Below are positions 52,962 through 61,933 of a stretch of 64,000 nucleotides of DNA, piece by piece (the stretch's first letter is position 1; each line of letters begins with the position of its first letter). The position numbers and the translations under genes were made by a program. Source of the DNA: JBCDCY01 sp039180875 (GTDB lineage: Bacteria > Pseudomonadota > Alphaproteobacteria > Rhodobacterales > Rhodobacteraceae); contig JBCDCY010000004.1 in NCBI GenBank assembly GCA_039180875.1, forward strand, positions 248,001-312,000, given 5' to 3'. The notes under the pieces were generated by a model. That model was not told the DNA's origin and did no database searches. It was given only the letters and a program-made list of their open reading frames with translations.

Positions 52962-53907
52962 CGGGCGATCCGGGCCTCAGAATGGCAACGGCGAAGCGTT
53001 GGGCGCCGTCCGTCAGCGTCGTCTCCACCCGCCAGCCGGCGGCGCGGGCGAGGGCAGCGAGCGTTGCATCAGTATACTTGCGACAGCTCTCGGTGTGAAT
53101 GCTCTCGCCCGCGGCGAAGGGGATGCGCTGCCCGGCGAGCGTCACGGTCTGGGCGCTGCTGGCCACCAGGTGCATCTCGATCCGGTCGCCCATCCAGCGC
53201 GCCTCGTGGACGAAGGCGCCCGGGTCGAAGTCGGCCCCGGCCTCCCGGTTCAATCGGGTGAGCAGGTTGAGGTTGAAGGCGGCCGTCACCCCGGCCGCAT
53301 CGTCGTAGGCGGCGACCAGCGTCGCCTCGTCCTTCACAAGATCGGCGCCGAGGATGAAGGCCTGGACGCCCGGCCAGTCTCGCGCCCAGGTGAGGAGCGC
53401 CACCGCCTCCTCCTCCGCCAGATTGCCGATGGTGGAGCCGGGGAAGAACCCCACCTTGGGCCGCTCCCTCACCGCCTTGGGCAGGGTCGGGGCGGCGGTG
53501 AAGTCGGCGACCACCGGCTCGACGGCGATGGCCGGATAGTGCTGGCGGAGCGTCGCGGCCGTGGTGAGCAGGAACTCCTCCGAGATGTCGATGGGCACGT
53601 AGGCACTGATCTGATGGCCCGCATCGAGCAGCGCCCGCGTCTTGATCGAGGCGCCGGCGCCGAGCTCGACCAGGGCGCCGCCTTCCGGCACCAGGGCCGC
53701 CAGCTCCGCGGCGTTGTCACGCAAGATCTCGGCCTCAGCCCGGGTGAGGTAGTATTCCGGCAGCTCGGTGATCTGCTCGAACAATGCGCTGCCCGCCTCA
53801 TCGTAGAGCCATTTCGGCGACAGCCGTTTGGGCATGGTGCTCAGCCCGGCGAGGGCGGCGGCGGTCAGATCGCTCTCGGTCGGGGATCCCGGCTGATCGT
53901 CCGGCAT
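52948..53907 (-). CDS. egtD: L-histidine N-alpha-methyltransferase (ergothioneine synthesis)
   Basis: A 319-residue SAM-dependent methyltransferase of the EgtD family. Diagnostic blocks are LSPKWLYDEAGSALFEQITELP, YYLTRAEAEIL, LVELGAGASIKTRALLDA, GFFPGSTIGNL and HTESCRKYT with C-terminal residues that bind the histidine. It trimethylates histidine to hercynine. Its start overlaps the egtB stop by one base (TGATG), giving the known pairing of the two ergothioneine genes. Confidence 0.92.
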   Translation of the reverse strand: MPDDQPGSPTESDLTAAALAGLSTMPKRLSPKWLYDEAGSALFEQITELPEYYLTRAEAEILRDNAAELAALVPEGGALVELGAGASIKTRALLDAGHQISAYVPIDISEEFLLTTAATLRQHYPAIAVEPVVADFTAAPTLPKAVRERPKVGFFPGSTIGNLAEEEAVALLTWARDWPGVQAFILGADLVKDEATLVAAYDDAAGVTAAFNLNLLTRLNREAGADFDPGAFVHEARWMGDRIEMHLVASSAQTVTLAGQRIPFAAGESIHTESCRKYTDATLAALARAAGWRVETTLTDGAQRFAVAILRPGSPDAQP

Positions 53908-55154
53908 CAGCTGTCCCGGGCCAGGCGCAGGCCCATCATCTGCCAACGCTGATGGGGGTAGAAGAAGGTGCGGTAGCTTGCCCGCATCTGCTCCGCCGGC
54001 GTGGCGCAAGAGCCGCCGCGCAGCACCATCTGATTGACCATGAACTTGCCGTTGTACTCGCCAAGCGCGCCGTCGGGCGGTCGGAACCCGGGATAGGGCG
54101 TGAAGGGCGAGGCCGTCCACTCCCAGACATCGCCCCAGATCCCGGGGCCGGGGAGCGGGCGCAATTTGCCGTGGTCGAGGAAGTTGCCGGCGATCGGTTG
54201 GTCGGCGAAGGCGACCTCGTGCTCGGCCTCCGTCGGTAGGCGGGCGCCGGACCAGCGGGCGAAGGCGTCCGCCTCGTAGTAGCTCACGTGCACCACCGGC
54301 GCGTCGAGCGCCACGGGCTGCGGTCCGCGAAGCGTGTAGGTCCACCACGCTTCGTCCTGGCGCCACCAGTAGAGCGGATGCTGCCAGCCCTCCCGCTCCG
54401 CCACGGCATGGCCCTCCATCAGCCAGTGGCGGGGATCGGCGTAGCCGCCATCCTCGATAAAGGCGATCCAGTCGCGGTTGGTCACAGGCCGCGCCGCGAT
54501 GGCGAAGGGTTCGAGCCAGGTGCGGTGGCGCGGCCCCTCGCAATCGTAGGCGAAGCCGGTGCCGGCATGGCCGATTTCAGCAAGGCCGCCGTCGTGCTCG
54601 ATCCAGTCGAGCGCCGTCTCCCGCGTCACCGGCAGCGGCTCGGGGTCCTTGTAGACCGGCAGCAGCGGGTTGAAGGAGAGGCCGTGGAGCAGGTCGGTGA
54701 CCAGTAATTCCTGATGCTGCATCTCATGATGGCAACCGAGCTCGGCCAGGCTGGCGATGGCCTCCGCATCGCCCCGGTCGGCGGCCAGAAGCTCGGTCAT
54801 CGCCGCATCCACATGGGCGCGGTAGGCGGCGACGGCGGCGCAGTCCGGCTGGCTGATCATGCCCCGCCGGTCCCGGGCATGGCGGGGCCCGGCCTGCAAG
54901 TAGTAGCTGTTGAAGAGAAAGGCGAAGCGGTCGTCGGGGGAGCTGTAGTCCGGCACGTGGCGGCGCAGCACGAACTCCTCGAAGAACCAGGTGGTGTGGG
55001 CCAGATGCCATTTGACGGGGCTCGCATCCTCCATCGACTGCAGCATCATGTCCTCGGGCCGGAGCGGCTCGGCGAGCTTGGTCGAGCGGGCCCGTGTGCG
55101 CGCGAACAGCGACAGGGCTTCGGGCGGCTCGATCGGGCGGGGGGCGACGGTCAT
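53907..55154 (-). CDS. egtB: Ergothioneine sulfoxide synthase EgtB
   Basis: A 415-residue non-haem iron enzyme. The N-terminal DinB-like domain provides the metal ligands in WHLAHTTWFFEEF and HHEMQHQELLVTDLL; the C-terminal formylglycine-generating-enzyme-like domain has VTNRDWIAFIEDGGY, RLPTEAEHEVA and LRGGSCATP. It joins hercynine to cysteine or gamma-glutamylcysteine with oxygen. ATG 55154 is chosen; upstream in-frame ATGs would add low-quality sequence. No egtC, egtA or egtE is visible in the window. Confidence 0.92.
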   Translation of the reverse strand: MTVAPRPIEPPEALSLFARTRARSTKLAEPLRPEDMMLQSMEDASPVKWHLAHTTWFFEEFVLRRHVPDYSSPDDRFAFLFNSYYLQAGPRHARDRRGMISQPDCAAVAAYRAHVDAAMTELLAADRGDAEAIASLAELGCHHEMQHQELLVTDLLHGLSFNPLLPVYKDPEPLPVTRETALDWIEHDGGLAEIGHAGTGFAYDCEGPRHRTWLEPFAIAARPVTNRDWIAFIEDGGYADPRHWLMEGHAVAEREGWQHPLYWWRQDEAWWTYTLRGPQPVALDAPVVHVSYYEADAFARWSGARLPTEAEHEVAFADQPIAGNFLDHGKLRPLPGPGIWGDVWEWTASPFTPYPGFRPPDGALGEYNGKFMVNQMVLRGGSCATPAEQMRASYRTFFYPHQRWQMMGLRLARDS

Positions 55155-55311
55155 GCCGGATGCTCCTCGATCGTCACGCAGGCCCGCGCCGGATCGCTTG
55201 TCGGCCGGTCCGGTGTCCGGAGCCGGCCTCCCGCGCGGGGGTCCGACGAATGATAGGGCGTCCGGCCGGAAATGGTCCGGTTTCATCCCCGCTTCCGGCA
55301 ATAAACCGCGC

Positions 55312-55327
55312 CCGCCGCGCGCGGCGG
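55312..55327. terminator. Perfect 16-base GC palindrome before egtB
   Basis: CCGCCGCG followed directly by CGCGGCGG gives a perfect palindrome in the 258-base gap between the siderophore ABC operon and egtB. It could be part of a terminator for the ABC operon, which is transcribed into this gap, or a protein-binding site; there is no T-tract in the needed direction. Confidence 0.35.
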
Positions 55328-55412
55328 TTCTTCGGCGCTCGCGCGAAGGGGCTGGTTCTGGATGCGGGAAGTGGCGTGACGGCCTGGCGCGGAGGCGGCC
55401 CGGGCGGGGCTG

Positions 55413-56189
55413 CTAGAGGCGCGGCACCAGCACCGGGCGGTCCGCCGTTGGATGTGGCAGTGCGTGCATCCCCATGCCGAAAAGCTCCTCGACCTGGTCG
55501 GCGCGGAGCGCCGCGCCAGGCTCGGTGACGAAGGCGAGCCGCCCCTCCCGCAATCCGATCACCCGATCGGCGAAGAGCGAGGCGAGGATGACGTCGTGCA
55601 GCACCATGACGATTGTCCGGCCGGTCTCGGCGTTCAGACGGCGGAGCAGGCGCAGGATCTCCACCTGATGCGGGGGGTCGAGGAAGGTCGTCGGCTCGTC
55701 GAGCAGCAGGATCGGCGTCTGCTGCGCCAGGGTGAGCGCGATCCAGGCCCGCTGGCGCTGCCCGCCGGAAAGCCGGTCGACCCGTCGCTGGGCCAGCGGT
55801 GTCAGCCCGACCTCGGCCATGGCGGCCTCCACCGCCGCATGATCGGCGCGGGTGAGCAGGCCAAACCGGCCCTGGTGCGGGGTCCGGCCGCGGCTGACGA
55901 GGGCGCGCACCCGGATCCCCTCCGGCGCCACCGGGGCCTGGGGGAGAAAGCCGATGCGCTGCGCCCGGGTGCGGGACGGAAGGGTCCAGAGGTCCTGGCC
56001 GTCGAGGCGGACCATGCCGCCGCTCGGCCGCACGATGCGCGCGAGGCTGCGGAGCAGCGTGGACTTGCCGCTGCCGTTCGGCCCGATGACGGCGGAGACC
56101 ATGCCCTCAGCGATCTCCAGCTCGATCCGGTCGAGCACCAGCCGGCCATTGAGGCTGACGGAGAGGTCCTCTGCCCAGAGCCCGCTCAT
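55413..56189 (-). CDS. Iron-siderophore ABC transporter ATP-binding protein
   Basis: A 258-residue ATPase of the FecE/FhuC group. Walker A is GPNGSGKST (near residue 37), the signature LSGGQRQRAWIALTLA (near 139), Walker B ILLLDEPTTFLD. It energises the two adjacent FecCD-type permeases. Its start ATG overlaps the permease stop (ATGA), and it is the last gene of the operon. Confidence 0.9.
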   Translation of the reverse strand: MSGLWAEDLSVSLNGRLVLDRIELEIAEGMVSAVIGPNGSGKSTLLRSLARIVRPSGGMVRLDGQDLWTLPSRTRAQRIGFLPQAPVAPEGIRVRALVSRGRTPHQGRFGLLTRADHAAVEAAMAEVGLTPLAQRRVDRLSGGQRQRAWIALTLAQQTPILLLDEPTTFLDPPHQVEILRLLRRLNAETGRTIVMVLHDVILASLFADRVIGLREGRLAFVTEPGAALRADQVEELFGMGMHALPHPTADRPVLVPRL

Positions 56190-57148
56190 CCCCGATCCTC
56201 CCGCAGGCGAAGGAGGAGGGCGAGCATCATCGGCCCGCCGACCAGCGCGGTGAAGACGCCTGCCGGCAACCGCGCCCCGGCGATCGCGAGGCCGGACAGG
56301 ATGTCGGCGCCGACCGCCAGGACTGCGCCCACCAGGGCCGAGAGGGTGAGGAGCGTGCCGGGCCGGCCCGCCGCGGCCCGGGCGATCGGGCCGGCGAGGA
56401 AGGCGACGAAGGGCAGCGGGCCGGCGAAGGCGACAGTGACTGCCATCAAGAGCGCCGCGACCCCGGCAGCGGCAAGGCGGATCCGATCTGGGTGGAGGCC
56501 GAGGGAGATGGCCAGATCGTCGCCCAACGCCAAGCTCTCGACGCTATGGCCGAGGCGGGCGAGCACGGCGCCACCGAACACCGTCGCCAGGGCCAGCACG
56601 CCGATGGCCGTCAAGTCCGCGCCGGCGAAGGAGCCGGTGAGAAAGCGCGCCATCTCTCCGGCCAGGATCGCCGGGCTGACGCTCAGCATCAGGTCGGTGG
56701 CGGTGGTCAGCATCAGGCTGATCGCCACCCCGATCAGGATGAGGGCGAGGGGGGAGATGCCGTCGCGCCAGCCGAGTGCAACGACCAGCCCCGCCGCCAG
56801 AGCGCCGCCGGCAAGCGCCCCGGGCACCGCCCCGGCCATCGAGCCCGAAAGGAGGATGGCCGCCGACGCCCCGGCGGCCGAGCCCGCGCCGAAGCCGATG
56901 ATGTCGGGCGAGGCCAGGGGGTTGCGCAGCATGACCTGCAGGACGGTCCCCGCCAGGCCGAGCGCCGCGCCGGTCAGGGCGGCGAGGATCAGGCCCGGTG
57001 CGCGGATATGGAGGAGGATCGCCCGCTCCATCGCGTCCTGGCGGAGTAGCGCAAGACGCTCCAGCGGCGCGGCCTCGGTCAGCGCGACGGCGACGAGCAG
57101 CAGCAGCGAAGCGGCGGCCAGCAGATGGGCCAGCGCCGCCCGGCTCAT
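56186..57148 (-). CDS. Iron-siderophore ABC transporter permease (FecD type)
   Basis: A 320-residue FecCD-family permease with about nine or ten membrane segments. The family signature is ALGLAGTVLQVMLRNPLASPDIIG (quoted in its core GTVLQVMLRNPLASP), and SLALGDDLAISLGL forms the cytoplasmic coupling region. It pairs with the permease encoded just upstream as a heterodimer. Its start overlaps the previous stop (ATGA). Confidence 0.9.
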   Translation of the reverse strand: MSRAALAHLLAAASLLLLVAVALTEAAPLERLALLRQDAMERAILLHIRAPGLILAALTGAALGLAGTVLQVMLRNPLASPDIIGFGAGSAAGASAAILLSGSMAGAVPGALAGGALAAGLVVALGWRDGISPLALILIGVAISLMLTTATDLMLSVSPAILAGEMARFLTGSFAGADLTAIGVLALATVFGGAVLARLGHSVESLALGDDLAISLGLHPDRIRLAAAGVAALLMAVTVAFAGPLPFVAFLAGPIARAAAGRPGTLLTLSALVGAVLAVGADILSGLAIAGARLPAGVFTALVGGPMMLALLLRLREDRG

Positions 57149-58122
57149 GCCGGGTCCCGGGCCAGGCGGCGCACGCGCCAGATCAGGAACATGCCGCCGA
57201 TCAGGCTGATGCCGAGACCCACTTCGATGGCGAGGCCCGGCGCGACGATGCGCCCGGCGAGGTCGGCGGCCAGCACCAGCGCCGCACCGCAGCCGGCGGC
57301 ACTCAGCATCAGGGCCCGGGTGCTCTCGGCCCGCAGCATCCGCGCCAGATGCGGCGCGATCAATCCGACGAAGGCGAGGGGGCCGGCGGCCAGCACCGCT
57401 GAAGCGGCGAGGATCCCGGTGGCGGCGAGCGTCAGGGCCCGCGCCCGCGCCAGATCGGTGCCGAGGGTCAGGGCCAGATCGTCGCCGAGGGCGAGAGCGT
57501 CGAGCCGCCGCGCCGCCAGAAGCCCGAGCCCCAGGCCCAGCAGCAGCAAGGGCGCGGCCGGGGTGATCACCTCGAACCGCGCCGCATCGACCGCCCCGAG
57601 GGCCCAGTCGCGATAGACGTCGAGTGCGAGGGGATCGAGCAGGATCAACCCGCGCAGCACCGCGCTCAGCATCGCCGTCAGCGCCGCCCCGGCCAGGATC
57701 AGCGTGAGGGGAGAGCGCGAGGCGGCACCGATCGCCCAGACCAGCGCCAAGACCATCAGCGCGCCGATCAACGCCGGCGGGATCAGCGCCACCTGGGAGA
57801 CCGGGCCAAGCAGCCAGACGGTGAAGACAATGCCGACGCCGGCGCCGACATTCACGCCCAAGAGCCCCGGATCGGCCAGGGGATTGCGGGTGAGGGTCTG
57901 GATGAGCGCCCCGGCCGCACCCAACGCCGCCCCGGCGCCGAGGGCGGCCAGCGTCCGGGGCAGGCGCATCGCACGCACCACGATGCCGTCCGCGTCCTCC
58001 GGCGCGGGCGGGGACAGCAACGCCGCGAGATCGGCGATCTCCACCCCCGGCCGGGCGCCGAACAGCAGCGAGGCGAGGCCGAGCAGCGCCAGCCCGGCGA
58101 GACAGGCAACCGCCCGGTTCAG
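57145..58122 (-). CDS. Iron-siderophore ABC transporter permease (FecC type), probable CTG start
   Basis: A FecCD-family permease of about 325 residues. It shows ALGAAGALIQTLTRNPLADPG (core GALIQTLTRNPLADP), LALGDDLALTLG and GPLAFVGLIAPHLARML. No ATG, GTG or TTG occurs in frame between the gene before it and the first membrane segment. CTG 58122 overlaps the stop of the binding-protein gene as CTGA, the same geometry as the ATGA couplings elsewhere in the operon, so it is the best start. The next in-frame GTG would remove the first membrane helix. Confidence 0.8.
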   Translation of the reverse strand: MNRAVACLAGLALLGLASLLFGARPGVEIADLAALLSPPAPEDADGIVVRAMRLPRTLAALGAGAALGAAGALIQTLTRNPLADPGLLGVNVGAGVGIVFTVWLLGPVSQVALIPPALIGALMVLALVWAIGAASRSPLTLILAGAALTAMLSAVLRGLILLDPLALDVYRDWALGAVDAARFEVITPAAPLLLLGLGLGLLAARRLDALALGDDLALTLGTDLARARALTLAATGILAASAVLAAGPLAFVGLIAPHLARMLRAESTRALMLSAAGCGAALVLAADLAGRIVAPGLAIEVGLGISLIGGMFLIWRVRRLARDPA

Positions 58123-59123
58123 GGGAGCAACCCCGTCGCATCCATACCCTCGACGACGGTGGCCGGGTCGCCGTCGAGCGCCGCCTCGAGCAGGGGCACC
58201 AGACGCTCCAGCGCGTAGGGCAGGCTGAGCGGGCTGGCGTAGCTGAGTGCTGCGGTGAGGTCGGGATCGGCCACGATCTCCCGTCCCTCCCGCACGGCGC
58301 GCAGGCTGTGGCGCAGGGGATGCTGGCGGAGCGCCTCGACGCCGCCCCCGGCATCGAGCCAGAGGATCACGTCGGCCTCGAGCGGCGCCGTCAGTTCGCG
58401 ATCCGGCTCGAAAAAGAACGCGCCGCGGCCGAGGCCGCGCGCCGCCTCCGGCAACACGAAGCCGAGGCGCTGCATCAGGGCCGTCCGCCCGTCGTTCTCG
58501 CTGAAGATCGCCGGCCCGTCGGGCAGGGCGACGACGGCGGTCCTGCCTTCCCAGTCGGGATGGGCCGCCCGGACCGCCGCGATCTCGGCCAAGAGCGCGG
58601 CGATCACCGCCTCGGCCCGGTCGCGCCGCCCCGTCGCCTCCCCGATCGCCAGCAGCATCCGGTCCCAGGTGGTGGCGAAGTCCGCCTGCCCGGGCAGGGG
58701 CGGCAGCACCGGGGTAAAGCGCGACAGCGCCCGGTATTGTGGGCGGGTGATGCCGGAATACGTCGCCTCGACCAGATCGGGGCGGAGGCGCACCAGGGCG
58801 GCGGGATCGATCTCTCCCCGCAGGATCAGCGGCGTCGCCTCTGCCGGCATCAGTTGCGCCGCCCAGGGCCAAAGGCCGCGCGCGTCGCCGCCGTACCAGG
58901 TGCGGTAGGCGATGGGCACGAGACCCAGGGCGAGCATGGCATCGACCCCGGTGTAGGAGAGCGTGACGATCCGTTCCGGCACGCTGTCGACCCTTGTCTC
59001 GCCCCAGCGATGGGCGATGGTCACCGGCTCCGCCACGACGGGCGGCGCCGATGCCAGGGCAAGGGTCGCGGCGAGGACGGCCCGGATCGCGCCGGTCCGT
59101 CGGTGGGGCAGGGCTCGGGCCAC
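58119..59123 (-). CDS. Iron-siderophore ABC transporter substrate-binding protein
   Basis: A protein of about 334 residues with a Sec signal peptide (RAVLAATLALASAPPVVA) followed by the FecB/FhuD-type fold: VTIAHRWGETRVDSVPERIVTL (core RIVTLSYTGVDAMLALG) and RLRPDLVEATYSG. GTG 59123 gives a normal 30-residue signal peptide; ATG 59213 would add 30 residues ahead of it. It delivers the ferric siderophore from the periplasm to the permeases and is the first gene of the operon, divergent from the TonB receptor gene. Confidence 0.85.
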   Translation of the reverse strand: MARALPHRRTGAIRAVLAATLALASAPPVVAEPVTIAHRWGETRVDSVPERIVTLSYTGVDAMLALGLVPIAYRTWYGGDARGLWPWAAQLMPAEATPLILRGEIDPAALVRLRPDLVEATYSGITRPQYRALSRFTPVLPPLPGQADFATTWDRMLLAIGEATGRRDRAEAVIAALLAEIAAVRAAHPDWEGRTAVVALPDGPAIFSENDGRTALMQRLGFVLPEAARGLGRGAFFFEPDRELTAPLEADVILWLDAGGGVEALRQHPLRHSLRAVREGREIVADPDLTAALSYASPLSLPYALERLVPLLEAALDGDPATVVEGMDATGLLP

Positions 59124-59598
59124 GTCGGGCGGTCTCTTTCTGCTGCGGACCGATTGGCGCGCGCAGGGGACGGGCGACGGCCGATGCTCCCCAAAACCGC
59201 TGGCTGCGATCATGCTGGTCGCCGGGGCTTATAGGACCCGCCCGGCGCCCTGCCAAGCCGCCCATCATCCGCCCCGTGATCACTCCCGCGATCGCGTGGC
59301 GTTTCCGATCTGGACAGACGATCCGCCCCGCGCTACCCAAGTTGCGGAAAGCAAGTCAATCGCGATCACACCGCCCTGCGGTGCCGCGCCAACCAGCCTC
59401 TTTCAGCTCGAAACTTGGGGTCGCTGCCGTCCGGGCAGCGGGCGTGATCGGCGTGGCAGCAGCACTCACGATCGACGGTCCTTGGCACCTGCGCGCGAGA
59501 ACGGCGCGTCGGCCGGCGATGATCGGCGCCCACCCCGGCGAGCGTTCGCTGCGCAGACGCTGCGCCAACTCCAAGCAGGGACAAGACCGGGGGATGTG
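59124..59598. other. Divergent intergenic region between the ABC importer operon and the TonB receptor gene
   Basis: No gene is seen in this 475-base stretch. It must hold both promoters. Visible structure is a 10-base palindrome CGCGATCGCG (59287-59296) and a hairpin CGCTGCC / GGCAGCG (59422-59440) in the leader of the receptor gene. I cannot find a convincing Fur, RirA or Irr box, and no cobalamin-riboswitch core is apparent. Confidence 0.5.
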
Positions 59599-61758
59599 AT
59601 GTCGCTTTCCAGCCTTTTGACGTGCATGCGTGGCGCGACCTGTCTGAGCGCGGTCGGGGCCTCGGCCCTGATCGGCGCTCTGCTCAGCCAAGACGTGCGG
59701 GCCCAGACCGTGGGCGACGAAGCGACGCCGATCCCGATGGAGGAGATCGTGGTCGAGGACGAGCTGCCGGAGGAGAGCGACGACGGCTTCGTGCCGACGC
59801 GCAGCGGCACCGGGGCCAAGACCGACACCCCGATCGTCGAGGTGCCGCAGTCGATCTCCGTCATCACCCGCGAGCGCCTCGACGCCCAGGGATTGGACAG
59901 CGTGAGCGATGTCTTCCGCTTCACCCCCGGGGTGATCGGCGAAGCCTTCGGCAACGACACCCGCGTCGAGTTTCTGCGCTTTCGCGGCTTCGACGACAGC
60001 GGCGACGCGGTGTTTCGCGACGGCCTGGCGCTGCGCTCCTCCGGCTTCGGCCAGTTCTTTCCGGAGCTTTTCGGGGTCGAGCGCGTCGAGGTGCTGCGGG
60101 GCCCGTCCTCCAGCCTCTTCGGTCTCGGCAATCCCGGCGGCCTGGTGAACCTGGTGAGCAAGACGCCGACGGAGCAGTTCTTCGCCGAGGGCGCGGTCGA
60201 GGGCGGCACGTTCGGCCGGTTCGGCGGCCGCTTCGACTTCGGCGGCCCGGTGACGGAGGAGAACACCGTCTCCGTCCGCTTCACCGGCCTCGCGCGGCGG
60301 AGCGATACCCAGGTCGATTTCGTCGACAATGACCGCGGCTTCTTCGCACCCGCCGTCACCGTCCGGCCGAACGACCGGCTGAGCTTCACCGCCCTCGGCT
60401 TCGTGCAGATCGACGATACCGGATCGACCAACCAGTTCCTGCCAATCGAAGGCACGGTGGAGCCCAATCCCAACGGCGATATCGGCTCCGACACCTTTGT
60501 CGGCGAGCCCGGCTTCGACGATTTCGCACGCCAGGTGTTCTCGGTCGGCTACCTGCTGGAATACGAGGTGAGCGACGCGCTCACCTTCAAGCAGAACCTG
60601 CGCTACAACGACCTGCTGGTCGACAGCGAGTCGGTGTTCGGCGCCGGTCTGCAGGCCGATCTCCGGACCCTCGACCGCTTCTCCTTCACCGCCGATGCCG
60701 AGACCAAGGGCATCACCATCGACAGCAACCTGCAATACGACGTCGGCTTCAGGTCGGTGCAGAACAGACTGCTCGTCGGTTTCGACTTCCTGCGCTACGA
60801 TTTCGAGGAGGAGCAGGGCTTCGACCTTGCACCCTCCATCGACATCTTCGAGCCGGTCTTCGGTGCGGCCATCGCGCCGCCGCCGCTCTTCCTCGACACC
60901 GATATCGTGCAGCGCCAGTTCGGTTTCTACGCCCAGGACCAGCTGACGCTGTTCGACGACTTCATCATCACCCTGAGCGGGCGCTACGACCTGGTCGACA
61001 CCACGACGACCAACAACATCTCGGGCGATGTTGTGGACCAGGACGACAGCGCCTTTTCCGGCCGGGCCGGCATCGTCTACCGCGGCCCCTTCGGCATCAG
61101 CCCGTTCTTCGGCTTCACCGAGTCCTTTGCCCCGACCGCCGGCACCGATGTCGACGGCGTGCCGTTCGAGCCCAGCACCGCGCGGCAGTTCGAGGGCGGC
61201 ATCCGCTACGAGCCGCCGGGCACCAATGCGCTGATCGCCGTCACCGGCTTCAACGTCGTGCAGGAGAACCTGCTCACCACCGACCCAGCCAATCCGCTGA
61301 ACGAGATCCAGACCGGGGAGGTGCGGTCGCGCGGGGTGGAGTTCGAGGCCAGTGCAAGCCTCGAAATGGGCGTCGACCTCAACGCCTCCTACACCTTCCA
61401 GGACGTGGAGATCACCGAGAGCACCGAGGGAGACGTCGGCAATCGGCTCGGTCAGGTGCCCAAGCACGAATTCGCGGCCTTCGCGTCCTACCGCTTCGGC
61501 ACCCCGGCGCTCCGCGGCCTCACCGTCGGCGGCGGCGTGCGGTATCGCAGCGGGACGACGAACAACGCGAACACCGTGGATGTCGACGGCTTCGTGCTGG
61601 TCGACGCGGTGGTCAATTACCAGTGGGAGAACTTCAACCTCAACGTCCGGGCGGAGAACTTGCTCGGCAACGAGCACATCCAGACCTGTTCGAGCGAGAC
61701 CGCCTGCTTCTTCGGATCGGACCGCCGCGTGGTGGCGCGGCTCAACTACCGCTTCTAG
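59599..61758 (+). CDS. TonB-dependent siderophore receptor
   Basis: A 719-residue outer-membrane receptor of the FhuA/FpvA type. After a signal peptide ending near AQT there is a TonB-box-like stretch (PMEEIVVEDE) and a linker. The plug domain (EVPQSISVITRERLDAQGLDS, RFRGFDDSGDAVFRDGLAL, VERVEVLRGPSSSLFGLGNPGG in blocks) covers residues about 85-210, followed by the beta-barrel ending in the outer-membrane motif VVARLNYRF. It imports a ferric siderophore with TonB energy. It is divergent from the ABC importer operon, which probably carries the same substrate into the cell. The composition is slightly lower in GC than in neighbours, as usual for surface receptors. Confidence 0.92.
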   Translation: MSLSSLLTCMRGATCLSAVGASALIGALLSQDVRAQTVGDEATPIPMEEIVVEDELPEESDDGFVPTRSGTGAKTDTPIVEVPQSISVITRERLDAQGLDSVSDVFRFTPGVIGEAFGNDTRVEFLRFRGFDDSGDAVFRDGLALRSSGFGQFFPELFGVERVEVLRGPSSSLFGLGNPGGLVNLVSKTPTEQFFAEGAVEGGTFGRFGGRFDFGGPVTEENTVSVRFTGLARRSDTQVDFVDNDRGFFAPAVTVRPNDRLSFTALGFVQIDDTGSTNQFLPIEGTVEPNPNGDIGSDTFVGEPGFDDFARQVFSVGYLLEYEVSDALTFKQNLRYNDLLVDSESVFGAGLQADLRTLDRFSFTADAETKGITIDSNLQYDVGFRSVQNRLLVGFDFLRYDFEEEQGFDLAPSIDIFEPVFGAAIAPPPLFLDTDIVQRQFGFYAQDQLTLFDDFIITLSGRYDLVDTTTTNNISGDVVDQDDSAFSGRAGIVYRGPFGISPFFGFTESFAPTAGTDVDGVPFEPSTARQFEGGIRYEPPGTNALIAVTGFNVVQENLLTTDPANPLNEIQTGEVRSRGVEFEASASLEMGVDLNASYTFQDVEITESTEGDVGNRLGQVPKHEFAAFASYRFGTPALRGLTVGGGVRYRSGTTNNANTVDVDGFVLVDAVVNYQWENFNLNVRAENLLGNEHIQTCSSETACFFGSDRRVVARLNYRF

Positions 61759-61803
61759 CCGCGAGGTCATCGGCCGGGGAGGTGCCCATCCCGGCCGGCC
61801 GCG

Positions 61804-61927
61804 CACCGGAGGCGGCGTCAGCCTCCGGTGGGGATATTTAGGTCAATGCGAAAGCATGGGCTCTTTCGCATTGGCGGAAATATCCCGGGGTGAATTGCGC
61901 CGCAGGCGCGAGAGGGGCAGCGCCCCT
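61804..61927. repeat. Composite four-hairpin element between convergent genes
   Basis: Four hairpins follow one another. (a) CACCGGAGGC / GCCTCCGGTG, 61804-61830, 7-base loop. (b) GGGATATTT, four unpaired bases, CAATGCGAAAG, 8-base loop, CTTTCGCATTG, four bases, AAATATCCC, 61831-61886, all 20 pairs perfect. (c) GCGCC / GGCGC, 61897-61909. (d) AGGGGC / GCCCCT, 61913-61927. The blocks GGGGATATTT...AAATATCCC and GGGGCAGCGCCCC are familiar parts of intergenic repeats in Rhodobacterales. It lies between the TonB receptor gene and a convergent gene and should work as a bidirectional terminator. Confidence 0.75.
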
Positions 61928-61933
61928 TCGGCG

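Noticed and set aside
59287..59296. Palindrome CGCGATCGCG as an operator
   Set aside because: A 10-base GC-rich palindrome is expected by chance at this base composition and nothing else supports it.
59356..61806. Minus-strand open frame of about 816 codons opposite the TonB receptor
   Set aside because: Low-complexity Glu/Val/Gly/Ala composition and no family features; the receptor on the plus strand has full plug and barrel motifs.
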